Positions 8,173-15,635 of a stretch of 64,000 nt of DNA are shown here, piece by piece. The notes under the pieces were generated by a model. The model had not been told where the DNA came from and made no database searches. It was given only the letters and a program-made list of their open reading frames with translations. The stretch is from Gemmatimonadaceae bacterium (GTDB taxonomy: Bacteria > Gemmatimonadota > Gemmatimonadetes > Gemmatimonadales > Gemmatimonadaceae): positions 34,703 to 98,702 of the forward strand of contig JAICOJ010000003.1 of NCBI GenBank assembly GCA_025930755.1, in the 5' to 3' direction. Numbering within the stretch: the first letter of the stretch is position 1; every line of letters starts with the position of its first letter. Made by a program: the position numbers and the translations under genes.

Positions 8173-10113
8173 TCAGGGGTTGGCGCTCACCGTCGCCTCA
8201 CCCTTGAGATGCTTGTCGAGGAACGCCAGCACCGCGGTGTAGCCTTCGATCTCGTTCTCCTTCTTCACGAAGCCGTGGCCTTCGTCCTCGAATACGATGT
8301 ACTCGACGGGGACGCCGTTTTTCTTCGCCGCGGCCACGATCTCGTCGGACTCGACCTTCAGCACGCGGGGATCGTTCGCGCCCTGGAGCACCAGCAGTGG
8401 CGCCTTGATCTTGTCGGCGTTGAACAGTGGCGAGATCCGATGCAGACGCGCGCTGTCCGTCTTCGGATCGCCCATCTCGGCGTAGAGCGCCTCCTTGAAC
8501 GACGCCCACCAGGGTGGGATGCTGTTCAGCGTCCGCATCCAGTTGGAGATGCCGAAGAGATCGACACCGACCTTGAAGGCCTCCGGCTGCAGCGTGAGGG
8601 CCGCGAGCACCATGTAGCCCCCGTAGCTCCCGCCGAGGATGCCGATCTTCGTGGAATCGACGTAGCCTGTCTGTGCGAGCATCGCCTTGCTGGCGACGAC
8701 GTCTCCAAGGTCGGCTTCGCCGTGCTTGCGGTCATCCATCGCGTAGAACGTCTTGCCGTATCCCGAGCTACCGCGGTTGTTGATGTCGAACACGACGTAC
8801 CCGCGGTTCACCAGCGCCTGCGTGAGCGCATTGTAGCCGACCTGCGCCTGACCACCCGGGCCTCCGTGCACCTTCACGATTGCCGGCGCTTTCGCGTCGG
8901 GCGACGCCTGATGCGGACGGTACAGAACGCCGGAGACCTCGACGCCGTCGTACGACTTGAAGCGGACGACCGTGGGAACGACGAGATCCTCACGCCGAAT
9001 CGCGGCGTGAAGCGCGTTGGTCAGCCGAGTCGGGGCGGAGCTGAACGACCGGACGTAGAGCTCGTCAGGCACGCTGCCATCGCTGGCGTAGAACGCGAGC
9101 GAGGCATCGTCGGGCGAAATACTCACGCCACGGACGAGGCCCGTCGGCATGTCCGACAGCGTCACCACCGAGAACGTCGCCGCGTCGAGCACCCGCGCGA
9201 CGAATCGCGAGTCTTCGTTCACGTAGACCGTCAGATACTTGCCACCCTTCGAATACTCCGCGCCCAGCACGTCCCACGGCTGGGCGTACACCGTCGACTT
9301 CGCGCCAGCGGCGATGTCATAGCTCCGTAGTGCGGCGAACTCACTGCCGCTGTCCGAGACGAAGAGCAGCTTGGAGCCATCGGGTGAGAAGTCCGCCGGT
9401 GAGTTGTTCACCGTGCCGGTATGTTCGGTGATGTTCTTCGTCGTGTTCGTGGTGCGGTCGTGGACGAAGATGTCGGCGTCCGACGTCGTCCGTGGGCGCA
9501 CGAGCGCGATGTAGCGTTTGTCGCGGGAGACCGGCCCGATCTCGAACCCGTCCGTGTTCTTGTAGAAGAGGGTACGGGCGTAGCCGTCGGTGGTGATCTC
9601 ATAGAGATCGAAGAAGCGGGCATCGCGCTCGTTGGTGGAGACGAAGAACGACTTGTCGTCGCCCGCCCAGCCATGGAAGCTCGCCTTGAGCTTCGTGCCG
9701 GGAGTAAGATCTTTCGTCGTGCCCTCGGGATCGCGCACGTAGACGTGCGTGAGCTCGTTTCCGCCCTCGTCGCTCGTGTAGATGATGCGCTCATCCCCCG
9801 GGAAATAAGACTGCGCGAAGATGGAGTTCCCCGTCGACTGGGTCAGCGGCTGCGGATCACCACCGCCCACCGGGACGGAATACGCATTCCAGATCCCCGA
9901 AAGATTGGACGAGACGAGAAGCTTCTGGCGGTCCGGGGACCAGGAGGCGCCGAAGAACCGTGTGTTCTTGTAGAAGTCTTCGACCGAATACTGCTGGGGT
10001 GTGAAGACCCGATCGACGGATCCCTGAGATTCCCGCGTCGATCCACCGGGCGCGCAGGCGGCGAGTGCGAGGAATGGCAGGACGGCGGCACGACGGTAAG
10101 CGTACGAGAGCAC
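8173..10113 (-). CDS. S9 family prolyl-oligopeptidase-like lipoprotein
   Basis: A 646-residue exported serine peptidase. The GTG start at 10113 is preceded by GGAGG, and the N-terminus is a lipoprotein signal (LALAAC). Residues about 40-390 form a WD40/TolB-like beta-propeller. The C-terminal alpha/beta-hydrolase domain carries the catalytic triad: Ser496 in GGSYGGYM, Asp581 in GANDPRV and His613 in DEGHGF. The family includes acylaminoacyl- and dipeptidyl-peptidases that act on short peptides admitted by the propeller. Here it is probably periplasmic or membrane-anchored and used for peptide nutrition. Copies of the same palindromic repeat family sit on both sides of the gene. Confidence 0.9.
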   Translation of the reverse strand: MLSYAYRRAAVLPFLALAACAPGGSTRESQGSVDRVFTPQQYSVEDFYKNTRFFGASWSPDRQKLLVSSNLSGIWNAYSVPVGGGDPQPLTQSTGNSIFAQSYFPGDERIIYTSDEGGNELTHVYVRDPEGTTKDLTPGTKLKASFHGWAGDDKSFFVSTNERDARFFDLYEITTDGYARTLFYKNTDGFEIGPVSRDKRYIALVRPRTTSDADIFVHDRTTNTTKNITEHTGTVNNSPADFSPDGSKLLFVSDSGSEFAALRSYDIAAGAKSTVYAQPWDVLGAEYSKGGKYLTVYVNEDSRFVARVLDAATFSVVTLSDMPTGLVRGVSISPDDASLAFYASDGSVPDELYVRSFSSAPTRLTNALHAAIRREDLVVPTVVRFKSYDGVEVSGVLYRPHQASPDAKAPAIVKVHGGPGGQAQVGYNALTQALVNRGYVVFDINNRGSSGYGKTFYAMDDRKHGEADLGDVVASKAMLAQTGYVDSTKIGILGGSYGGYMVLAALTLQPEAFKVGVDLFGISNWMRTLNSIPPWWASFKEALYAEMGDPKTDSARLHRISPLFNADKIKAPLLVLQGANDPRVLKVESDEIVAAAKKNGVPVEYIVFEDEGHGFVKKENEIEGYTAVLAFLDKHLKGEATVSANP

Positions 10114-10207
10114 GTTTCCTCCGAAACGGGGGGATGACAGGATACGGCTTTCGGGCTGGCGGACGCCAGTCTGGCGTCTGGTCGAACGTGTAAGGCTCTC
10201 GTGGCAC

Positions 10208-10338
10208 CAGGGGTCAGGAGTCAGGAGTCAGGAATCAGGGGATGTCAGGGAACGGGTTTCAGGAGAGAACGGCAAGGCATCTCCTAACCCCTTCACCCTG
10301 ACACCCCCTGATCCCTGACTCCTGACTCCTGATCCCTC
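10208..10338. repeat. Heptad palindrome, GGAGTCA family, copy 2
   Basis: The left arm (10208-10250) has repeated GGAGTCA/GGAATCA units ending in GATGTCAGGG. The right arm (10297-10338) is the reverse complement (CCCTGACACCCCCTGATCCC and onward). It lies in the divergent gap between the S9 peptidase and ROK kinase genes, so it sits in the promoter region of one or both. Confidence 0.8.
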
Positions 10339-10360
10339 GGGTGTTACCTTCGCGCCGCCC

Positions 10361-11299
10361 ATGGCCTTCATTGGGATCGACCTCGGCGGGACCAAGCTCG
10401 CCGCCGCTGCCTTTACGGCGGGGGGCGAGCTGTTGCAGCGCGAGACCACACCACTGGCCGGCCGTCACGGAACAGGGGTCGGAGCACTGATCGTCGAGCG
10501 GATAGGAAAGCTCGCCGGACAACACGGGTTGGACGGTGCTGGCGTCTGCGTACCCGGACTTTACCGCGCGCGGCACGGGACCGTGTGGGCACCGAACATT
10601 CCGGGGTGGGACGACTATCCGCTGCGCGACGAGCTGCGCTCGGCGCTCGGGGACACGAGCCTCACGATCGATAGCGATCGCGCGGCGTACATTCTCGGAG
10701 AAACCTGGCGCGGTGCGGCCGCGGGAGCGCGCGATGCGATCTTTCTCGCGGTCGGCACCGGAATCGGGGCAGGCATTCTCACCGAGGGGCGCGTGCTTCG
10801 TGGCCATGGCGATGTGGCGGGCGCCATTGGCTGGCTCGCGCTGGATCGGCCCTACGCGCCTCGGTACCGGACTCACGGTTGCTTCGAGGATCAGGCATCG
10901 GGGCCCGGGCTCGTTAGGGTCGCTCGCGATCTGATGGAAGGCGACACGAGCTACCGTGGCGCGCTTCGGCCGCACGCCGAGGCGCTCGACGCGGGCGCCA
11001 TCTTCGCGGCGTATGACCAGGGCGATGCGATCGCGGCGCAGGTCATCGACAACGCGATCGAGCTGTGGGGGATGGCGTGCGCGAATCTCGTGAGTCTCTT
11101 CAATCCCGAGATCATCGTGTTCGGCGGCGGCGTGTTCGGTCCGGCCACGCGGTTTCTCGATCGCGTACGTGCCGAGGCCAAACGCTGGGCCCAGCCACTA
11201 GCGATCGAGCAGGTGCGCTTCGTCGCCACTGCCCTCGGGGGTGACGCCGGACTGGTGGGTGCTGGGCGGCTCGCCATGCTCGGACAAAGAGACCCATGA
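10361..11299 (+). CDS. ROK family sugar kinase
   Basis: A 312-residue cytoplasmic kinase of the ROK family, which phosphorylates hexoses or N-acetylated amino sugars with ATP. It has the N-terminal phosphate-binding motif IDLGGTKLA, the catalytic region around CVPGL and NIPGWDDY, and AVGTGIGAGI. The usual ROK zinc site is only partly kept: HGCFEDQASG retains the GCxE segment but lacks the preceding CxCG cysteines. The ATG at 10361 has no clear ribosome site. Its stop overlaps the MFS start (ATGA), and the third gene is a SIS-domain protein, so this is probably an amino-sugar uptake and phosphorylation operon. The precise sugar cannot be read from the sequence. Confidence 0.85.
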   Translation: MAFIGIDLGGTKLAAAAFTAGGELLQRETTPLAGRHGTGVGALIVERIGKLAGQHGLDGAGVCVPGLYRARHGTVWAPNIPGWDDYPLRDELRSALGDTSLTIDSDRAAYILGETWRGAAAGARDAIFLAVGTGIGAGILTEGRVLRGHGDVAGAIGWLALDRPYAPRYRTHGCFEDQASGPGLVRVARDLMEGDTSYRGALRPHAEALDAGAIFAAYDQGDAIAAQVIDNAIELWGMACANLVSLFNPEIIVFGGGVFGPATRFLDRVRAEAKRWAQPLAIEQVRFVATALGGDAGLVGAGRLAMLGQRDP

Positions 11300-12462
11300 A
11301 GCCAAGCTCGAGCCGTGCGCTGTTCGTCTGCGCGTGTCTTTGTCTGCTCACGTTCGGCATCGTCTTCACGATGGTGGGCACGGTGCTGCTCTCGGTGATG
11401 GAGCGCTTTGGAATCGACAAGGCGTCCGGTGGTGCGCTACTTCTCCTGATGACGTTTGGCGTCCTCCTCGGGGCGCTCATTTTCGGTCCCATCGTCGATC
11501 GCCGCGGCTACAAGGCGATGCTGATGGGTTCCACCGCCCTGATCATTCTCGGACTCCAAGGTGTGGCATTCGCTCCGTCGATCGGCTGGCTTCGTGCGGC
11601 GGTGTTCCTGATCGGATTCGCCGGCGGCATCATCAATGGCGGTGCGAATGCGCTCGTCTCCGACATCAGCGGCGAGGCGCGCGGGCCTCGGCTCAATCTC
11701 CTCGGCGTGTTCTTCGGCGTCGGCGCGATGGGCGTACCATTCATGATCGGGATGTTGACCAGCCGTTTCGGCTACGCGTCGCTGATTGCGGGGATCGGCG
11801 CACTCGTCCTCGTGCCGCTCGCGGCCATCGCGACAATCACGTTTCCGCCGCCCAAGCAGGCGCAGGGTTTTCCGATTACGGACGCAGCCCGGCTGCTTCG
11901 TGATCCGCTCATGCTGTTGATGGGACTGATGCTGTTTCTCGAGAGTGGTCTCGAGATCACCGTGGGTGGGTGGACATCCACGTTCGTCACCGAGGAGCTG
12001 GCGGTCAGCGAGCGGAGCGCGCTCATTCTGCTTTCGCTCTACTGGGCGGGGATGATGCTCGCGCGCCTCGCGGTGGGTACGGTATTGAGTCGCGTCTCCC
12101 CGTTCCGCATCCTCTACACCTGCCTGGCGATCGCCCTCGCCGGTGCGGCCCTGCTGCTCACGACTCGCAGCGTTCCCCTGGCGGCGCTGGGCGTGTTCTC
12201 ACTCGGTGTCGGCTTTGCCGCCATGTTTCCGACCGTGCTCGGGTTCGTCGGGTCGCGCTTCGCGGCACTGTCGGGCACCGCATTCAGCGCCGCCATCACC
12301 ATGGCGCTCCTCGGCGGGATGAGTCTCCCCTACAGCGCCGGCGTCCTTGGAGAGCGGTTCGGAATGCGAGGGTCGTTGCTCATCGTGCCGGCCGCGCTCG
12401 TGGTCCAGGGCGTATTGCTCGGCGTTCTCTCTCGCGCCCTTCGCCGCCCCTCATTGCCCTGA
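11296..12462 (+). CDS. MFS transporter, probably for a sugar
   Basis: A 388-residue inner-membrane protein with about twelve hydrophobic helices. The loop between helices 2 and 3 has the MFS signature (GPIVDRRGYKAML). The start ATG overlaps the stop of the ROK kinase and the stop lies two bases before the SIS gene, so translation of all three is coupled. The context implies import of the sugar that the kinase and SIS protein handle. I would not assign a substrate from the sequence alone. Confidence 0.85.
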   Translation: MKPSSSRALFVCACLCLLTFGIVFTMVGTVLLSVMERFGIDKASGGALLLLMTFGVLLGALIFGPIVDRRGYKAMLMGSTALIILGLQGVAFAPSIGWLRAAVFLIGFAGGIINGGANALVSDISGEARGPRLNLLGVFFGVGAMGVPFMIGMLTSRFGYASLIAGIGALVLVPLAAIATITFPPPKQAQGFPITDAARLLRDPLMLLMGLMLFLESGLEITVGGWTSTFVTEELAVSERSALILLSLYWAGMMLARLAVGTVLSRVSPFRILYTCLAIALAGAALLLTTRSVPLAALGVFSLGVGFAAMFPTVLGFVGSRFAALSGTAFSAAITMALLGGMSLPYSAGVLGERFGMRGSLLIVPAALVVQGVLLGVLSRALRRPSLP

Positions 12463-12464
12463 CG

Positions 12465-13220
12465 ATGTCGAGCCACACCTGGTTGTCGAACACGCGGGCC
12501 GTTCTCGACGACATCGAGCGCTCACAGCTTCCGGCCATCGAGCGTGCTGCGAACCTGATGGCCGACTCGATCGCTGCGGAACGGTGGGTCCACACCTTTG
12601 GATGCGGCCACGCGACGATCCCGGTGGAAGAGATGTATCCCCGGATCGGTGGTTTCGTCGGCTTTCATCCGATGATCCAGCTGCCCCTGACGTTCTTCAC
12701 GCGCATCACCGGGGAGATGGGCATTCACCAGTTCCTCTTTCTCGAGCGGGCAGAAGGATACGGCGACGCCATCATGAAGGGGTATACGTTCGACCCGCGC
12801 GACACGATGTGGATCTTCTCGCACACCGGGATCAACAACGTGAACATCGATGTGGCGTTGCGCGCGAAGGCGCTCGGAATGCGCGTCGTCGCCACGGGAT
12901 CGGCGGCCGAGGCGTCGAGGTCGCGGCATCCGTCCGGTCGGACGCTGTTCGACATCGCCGACGTGGTGATCGATACCCGCGTACCGGCCGGGGATTCCTC
13001 GGTCCCCGTGAAGAATCACGTCGACAATGTGGGACCGGTGTCGACGATGGCGTTCGTGGCGGTGGTCTGGATGACGATCACGACCGTCGCCGAGCTGTTG
13101 GCCGAGCGAGGGGTGACGCTCTACATCCATCCGTCGCACAACGTGCCCGGTGACACCACGGCGCGCGAGCGTCTCGACGCCGCGCTCACCGAGTACAAGC
13201 GGCGGATCGCCGGCGTATGA
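12465..13220 (+). CDS. SIS domain sugar-phosphate-binding protein
   Basis: A 251-residue protein with one sugar isomerase (SIS) fold. The N-terminal helix region leads into HTFGCGHATIP, and the phosphate-binding core is seen in WIFSHTGINN, with MRVVATGSA and a VKNHVDNVGPVS segment later. It belongs to the SIS subgroup typified by PRK02947, found with sugar kinases and transporters. It probably isomerises or cleaves a phosphorylated amino sugar made by the ROK kinase. The ATG at 12465 follows the MFS stop by two bases. Which reaction it carries out is not visible in the sequence. Confidence 0.82.
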   Translation: MSSHTWLSNTRAVLDDIERSQLPAIERAANLMADSIAAERWVHTFGCGHATIPVEEMYPRIGGFVGFHPMIQLPLTFFTRITGEMGIHQFLFLERAEGYGDAIMKGYTFDPRDTMWIFSHTGINNVNIDVALRAKALGMRVVATGSAAEASRSRHPSGRTLFDIADVVIDTRVPAGDSSVPVKNHVDNVGPVSTMAFVAVVWMTITTVAELLAERGVTLYIHPSHNVPGDTTARERLDAALTEYKRRIAGV

Positions 13221-13451
13221 AGCGGCCCGGTCACGCACCTCGGGTTCGCGACCCTCGCAGTGCTGCTGCTCTGGACGACCGTGCGCGCCTATCTTGCGGC
13301 GCGGCAGCGCGCCATCGCCGCGCACCGGCGCTGGATGCTGCTCAGCTATGCCCTGATCTTCGCGGCCGTGACGCTCCGGATCGAGCTTCCGCTACTCATC
13401 AGCGCCTGCGCGTCGCCTGACGGGACGGTTCGACCACCGTGCGGCTCGTGA
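13221..13451 (+). pseudogene. C-terminal fragment of DUF2306 membrane protein
   Basis: Directly after the SIS stop codon, in the same frame, the sequence reads THLGFATLAVLLLWTTVRAY, then a basic AARQRAIAAHRRWML segment and a hydrophobic SYALIFAAVTLRIELPLLI stretch. This is the typical C-terminal half of DUF2306 membrane proteins. The N-terminal half is absent, and a GTG at 13260 could at best start a 63-residue protein. It ends in the overlap with the next gene. I read it as a decayed remnant, although expression of the small two-helix piece cannot be excluded. Confidence 0.55.
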
Positions 13452-14257
13452 TCTCCGCGCTGATTCTCGTCGCCGCGCTGTACGTCGTCATGCTCGTCGC
13501 GGCGTGGCGAATGCAGGAGCGCATCGTGTGGCAACCGCCGCGACTTGCGCAGTACCCCACGGCCGATACGCGGCGCCTGGACTACCGGTCCGACGACGGC
13601 CAGCCACTCTTTGCATTCCTCATCGGCGATCCGGCGCAAGCGCCAGGTCTCCTCATCGCCTACCACGGCAACGCTGATCTGGCCGCGTGGGTCGTGCCGT
13701 GGGCGAGGGAGGTGGAGCGCGCCACCGGCTGGGCGGTGCTCGTCCCCGAGTATCGCGGATACGGCGGACTCGGTGGCTCGCCCGATTACCTCTCATCCCA
13801 GCGCGACGCGCGCGCGACGTATCGGCTCGCGCGCGAGCAACTGGGTGCGGACTCGGCGCGTATCGCGCTGTACGGGCACTCGCTGGGGAGCGCCATCGCG
13901 ACGGAGCTGTCGGTCGAGCATGCACCGGCTGTGCTGATCCTCGAAGCCCCCTTCACCTCGGCGCGGGAGATGGCGCGGGGTCCGCTGGCGCCCGTGACGC
14001 TTCTCTGGGGCGTCATCGCGCGCATCCATTTCGATACCCGGTCGAGGGTTGCGGAGCTCGACGTGCCGACATGGGTGGTCCACGGCGAGCGCGACGGCAT
14101 CATCCCCGTGCGCATGGGCCGCGCCGTTCACGCGGCGGCGCGGATTCGTGGCGAGCTCCTGCTCGTGCGCGGTGCCGGGCATAACGATGTCAGTGACGTG
14201 GCCGGCGAGGTGTATTGGTCCTGGCTGCGACGCGCGCTCGAGAGCGCATCGCGATAG
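13439..14257 (+). CDS. Membrane-anchored alpha/beta hydrolase (Bem46/YfhR type)
   Basis: A 272-residue serine hydrolase with one N-terminal membrane anchor (ISALILVAALYVVMLVAAW). The catalytic Ser148 is in GHSLGS, the acid is in HGERDGIIP and the His is in GAGHND. The motif YHGNADLAAW forms the oxyanion hole region. This architecture matches the Bem46/ABHD13/YfhR group of uncharacterised membrane hydrolases. The GTG start at 13439 overlaps the end of the DUF2306 remnant. It is on the same strand as the sugar operon but is unlikely to belong to it functionally. Confidence 0.82.
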   Translation: MRLVISALILVAALYVVMLVAAWRMQERIVWQPPRLAQYPTADTRRLDYRSDDGQPLFAFLIGDPAQAPGLLIAYHGNADLAAWVVPWAREVERATGWAVLVPEYRGYGGLGGSPDYLSSQRDARATYRLAREQLGADSARIALYGHSLGSAIATELSVEHAPAVLILEAPFTSAREMARGPLAPVTLLWGVIARIHFDTRSRVAELDVPTWVVHGERDGIIPVRMGRAVHAAARIRGELLLVRGAGHNDVSDVAGEVYWSWLRRALESASR

Positions 14258-15577
14258 CTACCGCGGAGGCCGCCCCGGCGCCGCAGCGCTGTCTCGCCTC
14301 ACCGGCAGGACGCAGGAGGCAATGCTTCCACTTTTTCGCGGCAGCACGCGACGCTCAGGATCGCTCGGATCGCCGGTACGACGCGTGATCGCGATGACGT
14401 TGCCGACGGGGCGTTCCCCGCTGGCGTCGGATGGCCTGTTCACGATGGAATCACGCACGACGAGCGCGGTCGACCCGCCCCCGTCCAGGTTCATCGCCTC
14501 GTAGGCCCCGAGCGCGATCATCGCGTCGGCCAGCTCCTCGAGCGTCATCCCGACGCTGGTCTGCTGTCGGCCGTCGACGGCCACCAGATAGAGCGTCGTG
14601 CTGTCCCGCGAGATGCCTAACGCAGAGCGGGGGTGACGAGCGCGGGAGAACCGCGGTATGGTGCCTTCGAGAGAATCGGCCGCGAGAGCGATGTTACGCC
14701 CGGCCTCGACGATGCGTGGCCATCCCCCGACGACGGTCCGCAGCGGACCTCGATCGGGAACGAGTGTCGTCACGATCTCGACGCGATCGCCTGGACGAAG
14801 GCGCTCCACCACCGGTAGCGCATCCCCCCGCGCAACGAGCACGGCCGTCTCGTCCGATGGAGCGACCGGTCGTTCGCGGATCGGGTTGGATTCGACCCGG
14901 TAGCGCGCCGTGTCGCTCCGCCCACCGACCTTGAGCAAGGCAACGTGCGCGCTCGTGTCTGCGGGCTGCAGTGCGAGCGCGAGTGTGTCGAACCACCGCG
15001 TGAGGAGTGCGAGCGCCCCGGGGGCATGCGCATTGATCGCGGCCAGCGGCCATTCGCCGCTCGGGGTGCGAACGATGCCGGTCAGGGAGAAGCGATCGAG
15101 TACCGGCGCACCGGTGGCGGTAATGCCGAACTGGGTGTGGACATTGTCAAAGGCGTCGAATGGCGACTCGGTCGTTGTCACCGCCTTTACAATCTCACCA
15201 TCGATGACGACGTTGCTCTCGGTCGCGCCCGTTCCACCGCGCAGATCGAAGAAGTCGGCGTTGAGAATTCCGACGACATCTACTCCCTCCTGCCGCATTC
15301 GGCGCGCGGTCGCGGAGGGGCGTTCGCGCCCGAGCAGGTGGTCGCATGCGCGAACGCCCCGTACCTCGATTTCCGGCCGCCGCAGATCGACTTCGAGCAC
15401 GGAAAGAACCCATGGTCCCGCGGGTCGCACGATACGCCGCAGCATCGCTCCCGGCACCACTGGGCGTGCGCTAACAGAGTCAGCTACCGTCACTTGCGCG
15501 CTTGCCACCGACGGTGCGCCGGCCAGAGTGACGAGCACTGCTGCGGCGGTGGTCACTGTGTTGTTGACACGACGCAC
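14258..15577 (-). CDS. Phosphodiester glycosidase (NAGPA/DUF2233) family protein
   Basis: A 439-residue exported protein. I place the start at GTG 15577 because it begins a clean signal peptide (NNTVTTAAAVLVTLAG to VASAQ) with a GAGG upstream; the open frame continues further back but overlaps the divergent TonB receptor gene. The family hallmark LDGGGSTALVV lies near the C-terminus, with GILNADFFDLRGGTG earlier. Characterised members, such as the human uncovering enzyme, hydrolyse sugar-phosphodiester bonds, and bacterial ones are often linked to exopolysaccharide. Its periplasmic location and the divergently encoded TonB receptor 58 bases away suggest a shared carbohydrate role, which is inference. 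Confidence 0.82.
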   Translation of the reverse strand: MRRVNNTVTTAAAVLVTLAGAPSVASAQVTVADSVSARPVVPGAMLRRIVRPAGPWVLSVLEVDLRRPEIEVRGVRACDHLLGRERPSATARRMRQEGVDVVGILNADFFDLRGGTGATESNVVIDGEIVKAVTTTESPFDAFDNVHTQFGITATGAPVLDRFSLTGIVRTPSGEWPLAAINAHAPGALALLTRWFDTLALALQPADTSAHVALLKVGGRSDTARYRVESNPIRERPVAPSDETAVLVARGDALPVVERLRPGDRVEIVTTLVPDRGPLRTVVGGWPRIVEAGRNIALAADSLEGTIPRFSRARHPRSALGISRDSTTLYLVAVDGRQQTSVGMTLEELADAMIALGAYEAMNLDGGGSTALVVRDSIVNRPSDASGERPVGNVIAITRRTGDPSDPERRVLPRKSGSIASCVLPVRRDSAAAPGRPPR

Positions 15578-15635
15578 GGCGCACCATAACCTCGGCGCGT
15601 CCGCGGCACGCTCCCTCCCACCCCGCGAGATTCCC

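Noticed and set aside
14910..15635. Upstream extension of the TonB receptor frame
   Set aside because: The 240 residues before ATG 15636 are low-complexity Ser/Arg/Thr sequence antisense to the phosphodiester glycosidase, and a proper signal peptide starts at 15636.
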